Part shown: positions 1-8,127 of the stretch, in pieces
How the letters are laid out: every line of letters starts with the position of its first letter
How positions within the stretch are numbered: position 1 is the first letter of the stretch
NCBI GenBank assembly: GCA_027604185.1
Contig: JADGKB010000206.1
Coordinates: forward strand, 1-12,616
Direction of reading: 5' to 3'
Length of the DNA: 12,616 nucleotides
Source of the DNA: Boothiomyces macroporosus
Taxonomy: Eukaryota > Chytridiomycota > Chytridiomycetes > Rhizophydiales > Terramycetaceae
Program-made: the position numbers and the translations under genes
The notes under the pieces: model-generated
Databases searched by the model: none
What the model was told of the DNA's origin: nothing
The model's input: the letters and a program-made list of their open reading frames with translations, nothing else

Positions 1-2
1 CA

Positions 3-134
3 ACCAATAAATTGATAAAAGGATGCGCTGTGAGCGGTAAACCATGCTGCAATACCCAAATTGGACTATGCATTTTCTTACTTGCCGAAGGCAATCAATG
101 GGATTACAACGCATTGATAGGAGATGAACCGTAA
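3..134 (+). CDS. Possible 3' end of an unidentified gene, cut by the window edge
   Basis: A reading frame enters from the left edge and stays open for 43 codons to a TAA at 132-134. The peptide is rich in cysteine (four Cys, including an adjacent pair) and ends in an acidic stretch, NALIGDEP. I do not recognise it. If real it would be the last exon of a plus-strand gene converging on the minus-strand SPF30 gene. Unlike most genes here it has no AATAAA at the stop. Two minus-strand frames are also open across the same bases, one with an ATG near 150, so strand and coding status are uncertain. Confidence 0.25.
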   Translation, partial: TNKLIKGCAVSGKPCCNTQIGLCIFLLAEGNQWDYNALIGDEP

Positions 135-280
135 TTGACAAGTTCATTTACCTTTTTGAAATGGATATGCATCTGATTTGAACAACCAAAATAATGAAAA
201 ACAAGGGAAAATGGTGGTTAATCAGAGGGAAAGCAGAGATGTGATTGCGATAATCAGCTCAAGTCTATCACATTGATATT

Positions 281-318
281 CGAGTATATTCACTAGTAGT
301 CGATCGAATATAGACTCG
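281..318. repeat. Imperfect inverted repeat (hairpin-forming)
   Basis: CGAGTATATTC at 281-291 is the reverse complement of GAATATA-CTCG at 306-318 apart from a 2-base insertion (GA), leaving a 14-base loop. It lies in the 3' intergenic space between the left-edge frame and SPF30. Function unknown; a structured transcript or 3'-end element is possible. Confidence 0.4.
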
Positions 319-376
319 GGAAATCAAGATATCCAGAGAAATAATGGCCAATCTATAAACAAGTGAATATGACATT

Positions 377-382
377 TTTATT
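377..382 (-). terminator. AATAAA poly(A) signal enclosing the SPF30 stop
   Basis: On the minus strand AATAAA spans 382 down to 377, and the TAA stop of the SPF30 gene (380-378) is its middle three bases. Confidence 0.6.
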
Positions 383-914
383 TCCTTTTCTTTTGCTTTT
401 CAAGAAACGCTTTCCACTTTTCTTGCTTTTCAGTCTGCTCTACATCATCCTTTCTCTTCTTTTTCTTTTTCTGCACTTTTTGTATTTTCGCATTTGGTTT
501 TTCCTTGATATCTCCCACCACGATGTCTTTGGACGAAAGCAGTGTAGGATTCTTGCCTTCTTTTCCTTCTTTAACCAGATGCTTTTCAATTTCTACTATC
601 GTGTCATAGCCAGTGAATATTAACTCGTAGTGTGTTTCTGATACACCCACAATGAGTGCTTCATAGTAATTTGAATCAGAGTAACGCGCTAGAATGGTAT
701 CTCCGATTTCGTATTCCTTTAGCGGTTTCTTTACAATCTTTTTTTGTTGTTCTTTCTGTACAGGCTCTTCTTTTTTAGTTTCAATCGATCGATATAAATC
801 TATTAATTCTGTTAATTCGCTCTTTAATTTCTCTAGTTTTTCATTTCCAGGGTCTTTTTGTAGTGCATCCTCCACTTGGGAAAGCTGAAATTCGTAATTC
901 TCCAATTCTGCCAT
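378..914 (-). CDS. SMNDC1: SPF30/SMNDC1-like Tudor-domain splicing factor
   Basis: 178 aa, intronless. In other eukaryotes this nuclear protein helps the U4/U6.U5 tri-snRNP join the pre-spliceosome, and its Tudor domain reads symmetric dimethylarginine. The domain order matches the family: a short N-terminal helix like that of SPF30 (residues 5-45, ...SQVEDALQ...LTELIDLY), a charged linker, one Tudor domain at about 68-115 (YEIGDTILARYSDSNYYEA...FTGYD), and a Lys-rich nuclear-localising tail (about 141-157) ending in the family-like QEKWKAFLEKQKK. Aromatic-cage positions seem to be Y78, Y84, F100 and Y103. By my alignment the first is Trp in human SPF30, and the Asn that contacts the ligand is Thr105 here. 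The start ATG (914-912) follows AAAAATCTA, the same leader as the serine dehydratase gene. The family call is strong; ligand binding is inferred. Confidence 0.9.
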   Translation of the reverse strand: MAELENYEFQLSQVEDALQKDPGNEKLEKLKSELTELIDLYRSIETKKEEPVQKEQQKKIVKKPLKEYEIGDTILARYSDSNYYEALIVGVSETHYELIFTGYDTIVEIEKHLVKEGKEGKNPTLLSSKDIVVGDIKEKPNAKIQKVQKKKKKRKDDVEQTEKQEKWKAFLEKQKKRK

Positions 915-966
915 TAGATTTTTTTCAAAGAAATTCTCGAGTGGCTTTGACTAAAGTTATTCCCAG

Positions 967-1016
967 TCTGGATGAGAGTAATTCTGGATGAGAGTGACAA
1001 GAGTAATTCTGGATGA
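967..1016. repeat. Short direct repeats upstream of SPF30
   Basis: TCTGGATGA occurs at 967-975, 983-991 and 1008-1016, and GAGTAAT follows or precedes it in part of the array. It lies between SPF30 and the serine dehydratase 3' end. Probably a local duplication. Confidence 0.55.
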
Positions 1017-1099
1017 TCCCAATATGGTTGATTCATATTAACCTTGATCCCAATGAATCCTTATCAGTTACTCGACGCGTATAGCCAACACTAATATAC

Positions 1100-1105
1100 T
1101 TTATT
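1100..1105 (-). terminator. AATAAA poly(A) signal enclosing the serine dehydratase stop
   Basis: Minus-strand AATAAA at 1105-1100 contains the TAA stop (1103-1101). Confidence 0.6.
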
Positions 1106-2015
1106 GTCTTTTCCACTTTTGAATCAATTCCGCATCAACTTGAAACCCTCCACAAACCTCAATTGCTACTTTTTGGTTTTCAAATTCATTTTTGTAAAGA
1201 TAATGCAAAGAAGCCCCACATGCTGGTTCAACATAGTAGCTAAATTCCTTGTGGAATAGTTCTACTGCTTCCAGAGCCTGTTTATCGCTCACCACCACGC
1301 TTTTTACTTTATCTCTGCCGTAAATATCCATCAGTTCAAACACTCTTCGAGACACCTTGAGTGCTCCGAGTGACTTTGCTATGGAAGTAATGGCGTGCAA
1401 CTCTTTACCATTCAATTCAGCGTTCAAGGAATGCGCACCCTCAGTTTCTACACAATAAACTATAGTATTGGCTTTCTGTTCAATTAATCCAGTAAGAATG
1501 CCACATAATAAACCACCTCCACCAACAGAACATATTAATACATCCGGAACAATTTCTTTAAATATTTCACCAACAATTGTCGAATGTCCAATCCATGTAT
1601 CTGGATGTTCAAATGGATGAACATAAAATCCACATTCTCCCAATTCCTCTACTTTCTTTATAGCTTCTAAATGCGTCTTGTCCCATACTTTGCCAACTGA
1701 AACCACTTGCGCACCCTCTCTTTCCAACCTAGCTACAGTTTCATTTGAAGTTGTAGTTGGACAATACACAATCACTTTCAACCCTAATTTAACCGCAACT
1801 ATAGTAGCAGACAAGCCAGCGTTCCCTCCTGACGATGATATAATGGTTGTTAGTTTAGGGTTCTGTTTCAAATGAGTTGAAATACAGTTCGATATTCCCC
1901 GCATTTTGAATGACTGCGAAGGCTGCAGATTATCTCGTTAGTATTCCTTACCTAGCTTCAAGTAGTATTCATTTGAATCTCTTGTTACTTTAACCAATGG
2001 CGTGCACTCAAACAT
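1101..2015 (-). CDS. CHA1: L-serine (L-threonine) dehydratase, PLP-dependent
   Basis: Two exons, 2015-1952 and 1933-1101, giving 298 aa. The enzyme deaminates L-serine to pyruvate, and usually L-threonine to 2-oxobutyrate (fold-type II PLP enzyme, CHA1/SDS family). Exon 1 codes MFECTPLVKVTRDSNEYYLKL; splicing an 18-nt intron restores KLDNLQPSQSFKMRG with the PLP lysine at K31. Other landmarks are the phosphate-substrate loop SSSGGNAG (54-61), the glycine loop SVGGGG (157-162), VEPACGAS (256-263) and C282 at the position facing the pyridine nitrogen, the Cys typical of serine rather than threonine dehydratases. The next conserved residue, usually Ser after CGG, is Phe here. There is no C-terminal ACT domain, which fits the catabolic type. 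I see no clear mitochondrial presequence. The start is the first in-frame ATG; the frame has a TAG further upstream. Confidence 0.93.
1934..1951 (-). other. 18-nt spliceosomal intron in the serine dehydratase gene
   Basis: Phase 1, GTAAGG...TACTAAC-GAG. Unspliced it is in frame (18 = 6 codons) but stops at the TAA of TACTAAC. Removal restores the PLP-lysine motif. The branch-site element is followed directly by GAG. Confidence 0.9.
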
Positions 2016-2118
2016 TAGATTTTTGAAATTGAAAATGGCAAACAAGGATAAATACAAACGGATAAATTGACATTCCAGTTCCTTTATCTATTACACTTGC
2101 AAGGCTACAAGAAATGAT

Positions 2119-4988
2119 TTAATTCTTTTTATTGTACCGGAACTTATCAAGACCAAAGTTGGATACTTGACTAGCAAATAAATCGTTGTTTTCAAAATCA
2201 TAGTCTTCAACTAGTTTTCTCTTCTTTTCTGGATTCTCTCGGATTGTTTGGGTATTGAGTGGCAGTGAGCTCCCGAGAATGTTGCATGGAATAGAATCAA
2301 TTTCTTCATCACTGTTGAACGGATCATCTGGTAAATCAAGTAATAATCCAGACTTTTCTATACTTGCATCGGTTGATTCTAGCGGTGTGTCGGTAACTGC
2401 TTTCTGGAGATACTCTTCCCATGCTAAATCTTGTTTAGTTCTTGAATCCTTTTTTAAACTTTTGGAATTGTTGGTTTCTAAACTACCTTCTCTGGGTCTA
2501 GGACTAGCAAAAGTCAATACCCGAGGTTCAATTATTTTAACAGACCCCTGATTCCTTGAACTACTTTCAATGGCTTGATCTAAATCAAGACTTTGCTGAT
2601 ACTCTTCCCAACTGATTTCAGGTTGATCTTTTACCGTTTCTTTTTCTTTTCTTATTGTTGCTTCCCATGAAACAGGTGTATCATCGTCAGAGATATCATC
2701 ATCAATCAATAATTCTAATTCCTGATTTTCTGGTGGTATTTCTTTGGAAAACAGCGACTGCCGATTCTCTCTTTCTTCCATTTGATTATTAGTTATTTCT
2801 TTGTTTCCAGTATTGGCAAGTACATCTATATCAGACTCACTATTCAATCTTGTCTGTGGTGCAACTGTAGTCTGATTATCCACTTCATCCATAGATTGCG
2901 GTATCGATTCATTGGGAACAAAATTGAAATCAGAATAGTTCAAGTCAGGTTGATTTGAGTTAGTATAGTTCAAGTCAGGTTGATTTGAGTTAGTATAGTT
3001 CAAGTCAGGTAAATTAAAATCACCATTTCCTTGGAATTGATAGTTTTCTACTAAATCTCCACATCCAATACTAATCAACACATCGTTTTCCATTCTAGAA
3101 TGTTCCAAATCTGGGTCATCGGGAAATGTTTCAAAACAACTACGCAGTCCATTCAAGGCAGTTGTTTGCATACTAGCCTCTATTACACTTATTGCCACAA
3201 CAGCATCTCTAACTAGTACTTTATCCTGACACAATAATTTGGCATGAGCTTGAGATAATCTAATCAGTGATTCAAGTAGTCTGATGGTCGTCCTTGCTTG
3301 ATTCCTAAAATCTTTTTGTCTTTGAATCTGGTAATAATTCTTTAAAACTGTTGTAGCGTTTTTTGTTAATTGGGGTTGTTTTTGTCTTACATAATCAATA
3401 TAAGAAGACAGCTTTTGGATACTAAAATGGGGTGAATTTGTAGTTTTGATTTCAGTGATTTCATTCGCTAATAAGAATGATGATATGGTTCTATGTTAAT
3501 CTTGATTACTCGTCCCACTCATCATTTTGATGGTCTAATAGTACTAGTATAACATCAAATCTTGATAGCAACGGGCTTGCAATAGCAGTGTTGATTTCAA
3601 TATTTTGCCTTGTGTCGTATTTTCCTTTAGGGTTAGTAGCAGCAATTATCGAGCATCGAGTATTCAATTTACACACTAGACCAGCTTTTGCAACACTGAT
3701 TGATTGCTGTTCCATTGCTTCATGAATTGCTGTTTTATCCTGTTCTCTAATAGTACCAAATTCATCTATACAACAAATTCCTTTATCCGCCAACACAAGT
3801 GCACCGGCTTCCAACTGCCACTCTCCAGAATCTTTGACTGCAGTAACCGTTAAACCAGCACTTGTTGACCCAATTCCAGTTGTAAAAACAGACCTTGAAG
3901 ATACCATTGATGCAAATCGAAGAAACTGAGATTTCCCAGTCCCAGGATCTTGTTAGTAACAAATACCTCCAACAAGCAAGATGTGCGAATCTCCTCTTAT
4001 CTTTAATCCTCCTTCTTGCTTTCCTACTCCACCAACCAATACCAACATGATTGCCAATTTAACAATATATAATCCATATACCTGAGGACAAAAAGAAGCC
4101 AATATCTTGTTTCTAGCTAACAAGGGAGTATTTCGATGTGATTTCCAAAAGTTTTCAAATTCCTCTTGCAGCTCTCTAGTCAGTCCAAGTGTAGCATTAG
4201 AGTTATTAACTCTGATATTATTGGCATACAAAGTTATTTCTAATTCCAATCGGTCATGATCTCTAATCCTTTTCCATCTTTCAATTACAATACTGGTAAC
4301 TGTAACATCATCCCCAGCTTTACATTCATCAACTAAATCGTCCATCAATATACAAGTGATGGTCCTGGGAATAGTACCGATATCCAATCTGGAAACCTGT
4401 TCCTGTATCCTAATTTCTTGGTAATCCTTTGTTTCCTTCAATTCATGTATTTCCGTCATTTTTCCACAACAATTCGGTTTAGGGATTATATTGTACTGAT
4501 AGATATCAAAGCTAGACTTTATTATTTCTCCGCATTTGGAACACTTGAATTGTTTTTCCATTTCCAGCATCTTTACCATTCCTGTTCGTATTACAGTTCC
4601 TCTAAAGGTAATTATCCGCCCCTTGTCTTGCGTTCTCGGTACTCTGGTGAAATGAAACTCTTCAAAGGCAGAATTTAGAGCTAATCTGATATAGAGATTC
4701 TTTTTCAGGTAATATTTCTGTTTGGGGTTTTCCTGGATAATCTCTTGTTGCACGTGCTGAATGGCTAGTTAAAACAAGTGTACCATCATTCAAGAGTGGG
4801 AGATAGACCAACGGCTCCTTCAAGATGGCCATTGTGAATGTAGGGTTGATTTGGGAGTATTCGATGAGGTTCAATCTCAGAGAGTAGTTTTTCAATTCAT
4901 TGGGGCTTTCAAGAATTATTTGTATTTGCTCCCTGTACATGTTTTTAAAGTCTAGTACTAGTATTTCCAAGACTTGTTCGAGATTCAT
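2119..4988 (-). CDS. MCM9: MCM9 DNA helicase
   Basis: Four exons: 4988-4784, 4764-3967, 3948-3510 and 3490-2119, giving 937 aa. MCM9 pairs with MCM8 as a helicase in recombination-dependent DNA synthesis and crosslink repair. The N-terminal MCM domain has a reduced zinc motif (C143, C146, C167, C168). The AAA+ core has Walker [10 protein letters not shown] (334-342), Walker B CCIDEF (393-398), sensor-1 AATNP (438-442) and the SRFD arginine finger (463-466). MCM9 rather than replicative MCM2-7 is shown by near-identical blocks such as [36 protein letters not shown] and [13 protein letters not shown], and by a long tail after the helicase lid region. The tail (about 600-937) is acidic and low-complexity, with a 10-residue tandem repeat (about 643-666), three WE motifs (W756, W775, W838) and a KKRKL nuclear signal near 905. 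Spacing to the serine dehydratase start is about 100 bp. Confidence 0.96.
2937..3012. repeat. 30-bp in-frame tandem repeat in the MCM9 tail
   Basis: About 2.5 nearly exact copies of a 30-bp unit encode the decapeptide [10 protein letters not shown] on the minus strand (MCM9 residues about 643-666). The period is a multiple of three, so copy number can change without breaking the frame. A diverged DLNY unit (SDFNF) follows. Confidence 0.9.
3491..3509 (-). other. 19-nt intron 3 of MCM9
   Basis: Phase 2, GTAATC...ATTAAC-ATAG. The retained reading meets TAA at once (GAC GAG TAA). Splicing joins EWDE to TISSFLLAN, matching the conserved WD-x-I-I-S-S-F-x-L stretch of MCM9. Confidence 0.88.
3949..3966 (-). 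other. 18-nt intron 2 of MCM9, splitting Walker A
   Basis: Phase 1, GTATTTG-TTACTAAC-AAG. The in-frame retained reading stops at the TAA in TACTAAC. Splicing joins HILLVG to DPGTGKSQ, rebuilding the Walker A loop exactly. Confidence 0.95.
4765..4783 (-). other. 19-nt intron 1 of MCM9
   Basis: Phase 1, GTACAC...TTTTAAC-TAG. Splicing joins YLPLLND to [10 protein letters not shown], which aligns with the N-terminal MCM9 region. It is the only intron here whose retained form has no stop inside the intron; retention shifts the frame instead. Confidence 0.88.
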
Positions 4989-5042
4989 TTTTTTCGGACA
5001 AAGTTGACTTTGGGGTGTGACCAGGGTTTACGGTTAATTGTA

Positions 5043-5126
5043 GGAGCTGTATCTTGGATCGATGTGGAGCTGTATCTTGGATCGATGTGGAGCTGTGTCT
5101 TGGATCGATGTGGAGCTGTGTCTTGG
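5043..5126. repeat. 23-bp tandem repeat upstream of MCM9
   Basis: Three full units at 5043-5065, 5066-5088 and 5089-5111, plus a partial fourth at 5112-5126 and decayed echoes (AGCTTTGTCTTGG) beyond. Each full unit has GGAGCTGT, TCTTGG and ATCGAT. The array starts about 55 bp upstream of the MCM9 ATG, in the only long gap on that side. 23 is not a multiple of 3 and the frames crossing it are open only because the unit lacks stops, so I do not call it coding. Confidence 0.9.
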
Positions 5127-5281
5127 AGCTTTGTCTTGGAATATGTAAAGTTGTGTTTTTGGAACTTGCCAGGTGTAGAGAAAGCAGTAACCATTATCCC
5201 ACTCCCAGTTTAGAATACCAGAGTGTAAAGGAAACGAGGGAAAGAAACCCAGTAGTAGATCAAGTGATAACCATTAATAAT

Positions 5282-5787
<506 letters not shown>

Positions 5788-5945
5788 AAGGATAAGAGTA
5801 ATTCTTTAATTCTGAAAATGTCCGACAAGTCCGCGTTTTTATTTTTTAATTCAGCGATATTAATTTCTAGATTCCGCAAAAATGATTCCAATTAAATCCA
5901 TAATTAGTCAATAATTACGTAAATGGGCTTAATGAATTACAAGGG

Positions 5946-5951
5946 TTTATT
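5946..5951 (-). terminator. AATAAA poly(A) signal overlapping the 7TM gene stop by one base
   Basis: Minus strand: TGA stop at 5953-5951, AATAAA at 5951-5946. The final A of the stop is the first A of the signal. Confidence 0.55.
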
Positions 5952-6871
5952 CAAGGGTTATGTGGGAGTGTTGTCTTGTTTTGGCTGATGACGTTAATTG
6001 CTGATCCGGATTTGTGTGCTGATGGTCTCGCTGACTTGTTTGGAAGAGACTGTTGTAGATTATTCGAAGATGTTTTCGATCTTAACGAAACTGGTCTAAT
6101 ATTGTTTACTATTTCCAACACCCCAACCTTCAAATCCGTGCCGTATACCACACTACAAAACAGTAGTGGACTAAGGACAATCATTTCTAATGGAATCAAG
6201 ATACCAGTGTATTCTGGCCAACTGTTTAATGTATATGGAATGTAAAGCACCGATCTAACGATACACATGGCTAATGCCAGTAATGTAGATGTCACGGTAA
6301 TGGATGCAAGCTTAGTTTTTACCCCAACTCTTTCCTTGTTTTTCTCGCTTGTGTTTTTCAATTGAACTGCCATGGTATACAGAAAATAGATTGCCAGGAA
6401 TCCCACGAATAGAGTGTTCAAAATCACTTTTACCAGCCGAGGAACGGTGGGTAAAATTAGCGCGCACTTGTTCCCTGTTTGATTAGGAATATAATTCGCT
6501 ATCGCTACTATTCTTGGGATAATATCCATTCCAATGTACAATATTAGCCATATGTACCTTCTCCAACTGCGATCTATATTGCAAACCCTTAAAACAAAGA
6601 ATGCATCGTTGATTGCTTCTGCTACTGCAAACATTGTTCCCTGAACTATAAACCAAAAGCAGTGCTCCTGAGGAATCGACCCAACAGAAACTGTTATACT
6701 TGCATTGATTGAAAACGAGAGTGCGAATCCAATCAATATATAATCCACATATCTAATAGGGTTTCTGAAATAATAAACAACCACTGAAATCAACAAGATT
6801 ATTGCTACTAAAAATTCGATTGATACAGCTACTTCTGTGGGTGTGATAAGCATAATTGTAAAGAATGACAT
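5951..6871 (-). CDS. Seven-transmembrane receptor-like protein (GPCR topology)
   Basis: 306 aa from the ATG at 6871; the frame runs 27 nt further up to a GTG, but a eukaryote would not use that. Seven hydrophobic segments lie at about 17-35, 40-62, 72-95, 106-127, 145-169, 188-211 and 222-243. Loops 1 (FRNPIR), 3 (DRSWRR) and 5 (KNKERVGVKTK) are positively charged and the even loops are not, predicting N-out/C-in as in GPCRs. C71 at the start of TM3 and C136 in the second outer loop are placed like the conserved GPCR disulfide, and NQT in that loop is a glycosylation sequon. The Ser/Asn/Lys-rich tail (about 244-306) could be regulatory. I cannot assign a GPCR class, and it is not visibly related to the three 7TM paralogues downstream. 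Divergently oriented to the HMG-box gene. Confidence 0.75.
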   Translation of the reverse strand: MSFFTIMLITPTEVAVSIEFLVAIILLISVVVYYFRNPIRYVDYILIGFALSFSINASITVSVGSIPQEHCFWFIVQGTMFAVAEAINDAFFVLRVCNIDRSWRRYIWLILYIGMDIIPRIVAIANYIPNQTGNKCALILPTVPRLVKVILNTLFVGFLAIYFLYTMAVQLKNTSEKNKERVGVKTKLASITVTSTLLALAMCIVRSVLYIPYTLNSWPEYTGILIPLEMIVLSPLLFCSVVYGTDLKVGVLEIVNNIRPVSLRSKTSSNNLQQSLPNKSARPSAHKSGSAINVISQNKTTLPHNP

Positions 6872-7470
6872 CACCAAAAAACGTTTAATATTCTGCACTA
6901 CATATCTGTATTTAACGATTTCATTTTATGGAATTTAAATTTGGCTAGTCGCATACATTAGAGCGCTATCAATTAATTTGAATCGTTTCCATTAGCAGTA
7001 CAAGGATATACATTGATTCCATTCTCACTCAACAATAGTCATTTTGGATATTGTGATTGCTAGAAATATCAGATGTCTGACATGTAGGTGGTGAACATAT
7101 TGAGAACATGCCATTGGTAAGAATACCCATCTTACTTGGCTGTTTGCATTTCCAATCTCAATTAGTAATCTCATCTAAAGGACACTTACCCACAACGGCC
7201 AATGCGGAATGTTTAATGAGCGCAGGGGCGAATACTTTATCTGGGAACTCAAGGAAAAAAAAGAATAAACCCAATTACAACTCAATAAGCATAGATTCGT
7301 TAAATACAGTTGCAAAGATACTATTTTGGTTTCAATTACTATTTTTTTCATGTTCAGCTTGACACTTTTAACGGAAAACCGGTCTTCTGCGATCACGTGG
7401 ATAGAGCCTATACCAAATGGGCCACAGTCGCAAGAGATTTGTGCGACAGTCTTTTATGAGCAATTAGCAG

Positions 7471-7483
7471 GATGGCGGCCATC
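7471..7483. promoter_or_regulatory. 13-bp palindrome upstream of the HMG-box TATA box
   Basis: GATGGC-G-GCCATC is a perfect palindrome around a central base, 7 bp upstream of the TATA box. The overlapping 14-mer GCAGGATGGCGGCC (7467-7480) recurs inverted at 8604-8617. A candidate operator for a dimeric regulator; not shown. Confidence 0.35.
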
Positions 7484-7489
7484 AACGAA

Positions 7490-7497
7490 TATAAATA
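7490..7497 (+). promoter_or_regulatory. TATA box of the HMG-box gene
   Basis: TATAAATA begins 33 nt before the ATG at 7523. With a normal TATA-to-start distance the transcript would have almost no 5' leader, in keeping with the compact 3' ends here. Confidence 0.6.
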
Positions 7498-7522
7498 GGG
7501 AAATTTTCTCAAAAACGTCAAC

Positions 7523-8122
7523 ATGCCCAAAGATTGCAAATTAAAACCACTAAAGAAGCCGTTGAATTGTTTCTTTCGCTACAAAAAGGATATGCGAGAT
7601 ATCATCATATCCAAGTATGGTGTGTCAAAGAACTCTGATGTTGCAAGAATAGCTGCCGATTTGTGGGCAAAAGAAGACCCAGCTGTAATCGAGCGCTATA
7701 CCACTGAATCTGAACGAGCGTACAAAGAACATCGAGAAAAGTATCCAGACTATGTAATTGCTCGTTAATTCTAGATATGGCCATCCAAAGGCTACAATGT
7801 CAAATCCAAAAACTCTCAGTTTGCCAACCAACTTGATCCTGCAGCTATAAATGCACGAATCTTTTCGCAAGCCTCTAATATTTTCAATCCTAAAGTACAA
7901 AAAACCAAACCAGCATTGACAATAAATATTCCAAAGATACCCGAAATCAAGTTGGACGAAATCAAGACTGGGTGGACACCTACGCTTGAAGATATGCCGC
8001 TGTTGCTGGATTACAAGTCGCAAAATAGTTCTCAATCTGATAGCACTTCTTTTGATACCACTCTGGAAGCGCTTAACTGCAGTTATATAAAGTACAACAA
8101 TGTTAATGAGATTTTTTGGTAA
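7523..8122 (+). CDS. HMG-box transcription factor, mating-type (MATA_HMG) class
   Basis: Two exons, 7523-7753 and 7775-8122, giving 192 aa. The HMG box fills about residues 9-83: KKPLNCFFRYKKDMRDII, a helix 2 with DVARIAADLW (W48), then ERAYKEHREKYPDY joined across the intron to IWPSKG. The N-x-F-F-x-Y start, single W in helix 2 and YPDY end are those of sequence-specific fungal mating-type HMG domains (MATA_HMG, as in sexM/sexP and MAT1-2), not the HMGB type. The C-terminal 110 residues are probably disordered, Ser/Asn/Thr-rich, with a PKIPEIK segment. Expected role: nuclear DNA-bending regulator of sexual identity or development. The neighbours are 7TM genes, not the triose-phosphate transporter and helicase usual beside zygomycete sex HMG genes, so a mating role is inference. 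Many early fungi have several such genes. Confidence 0.88.
7754..7774 (+). other. 21-nt intron in the HMG-box gene
   Basis: Phase 0, starts GTAATT and ends CGTTAAT-TCTAG. It is a multiple of three, but retained reading stops at its TAA, removing the end of the HMG box and the tail. The longest intron here and the only one with TAAT instead of TAAC. Confidence 0.87.
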
Positions 8123-8127
8123 ATAAA
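8122..8127 (+). terminator. AATAAA poly(A) signal at the HMG-box gene stop
   Basis: AATAAA starts on the last base of the TAA stop (8120-8122). Confidence 0.6.

Larger units (their letters stand above)
6872..7522. other. Divergent intergenic region between the 7TM and HMG-box genes
   Basis: 651 bp, unusually long for this window. It must hold both promoters. Near the HMG gene I see a 13-bp palindrome (7471-7483) and a TATA box (7490-7497). A plus-strand open frame at 7108-7362 (84 codons) has no recognisable domain or micro-intron support. No other gene seen. Confidence 0.5.

Noticed and set aside
1075..1080. ACGCGT, the MluI cell-cycle box of yeast
   Set aside because: A single 6-mer about 160 bp from SPF30, not near MCM9; no basis for a regulatory claim.
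6872..6898. GTG start 27 nt upstream for the 7TM gene at 5951
   Set aside because: GTG is not a normal start in a eukaryotic nuclear gene; the in-frame ATG at 6871 keeps all seven membrane segments.
7108..7362. 84-codon plus-strand ORF in the divergent intergenic region
   Set aside because: No recognisable domain, no micro-intron of the local type linking it to other frames, no AATAAA at its stop and no signal typical of a pheromone precursor such as a C-terminal CaaX box.
7895..7913. 19-nt GT...AG segment in HMG exon 2
   Set aside because: It lacks a TAAC element, and the unspliced frame runs on without stops to a TAA with a poly(A) signal. Splicing it would shift the frame.
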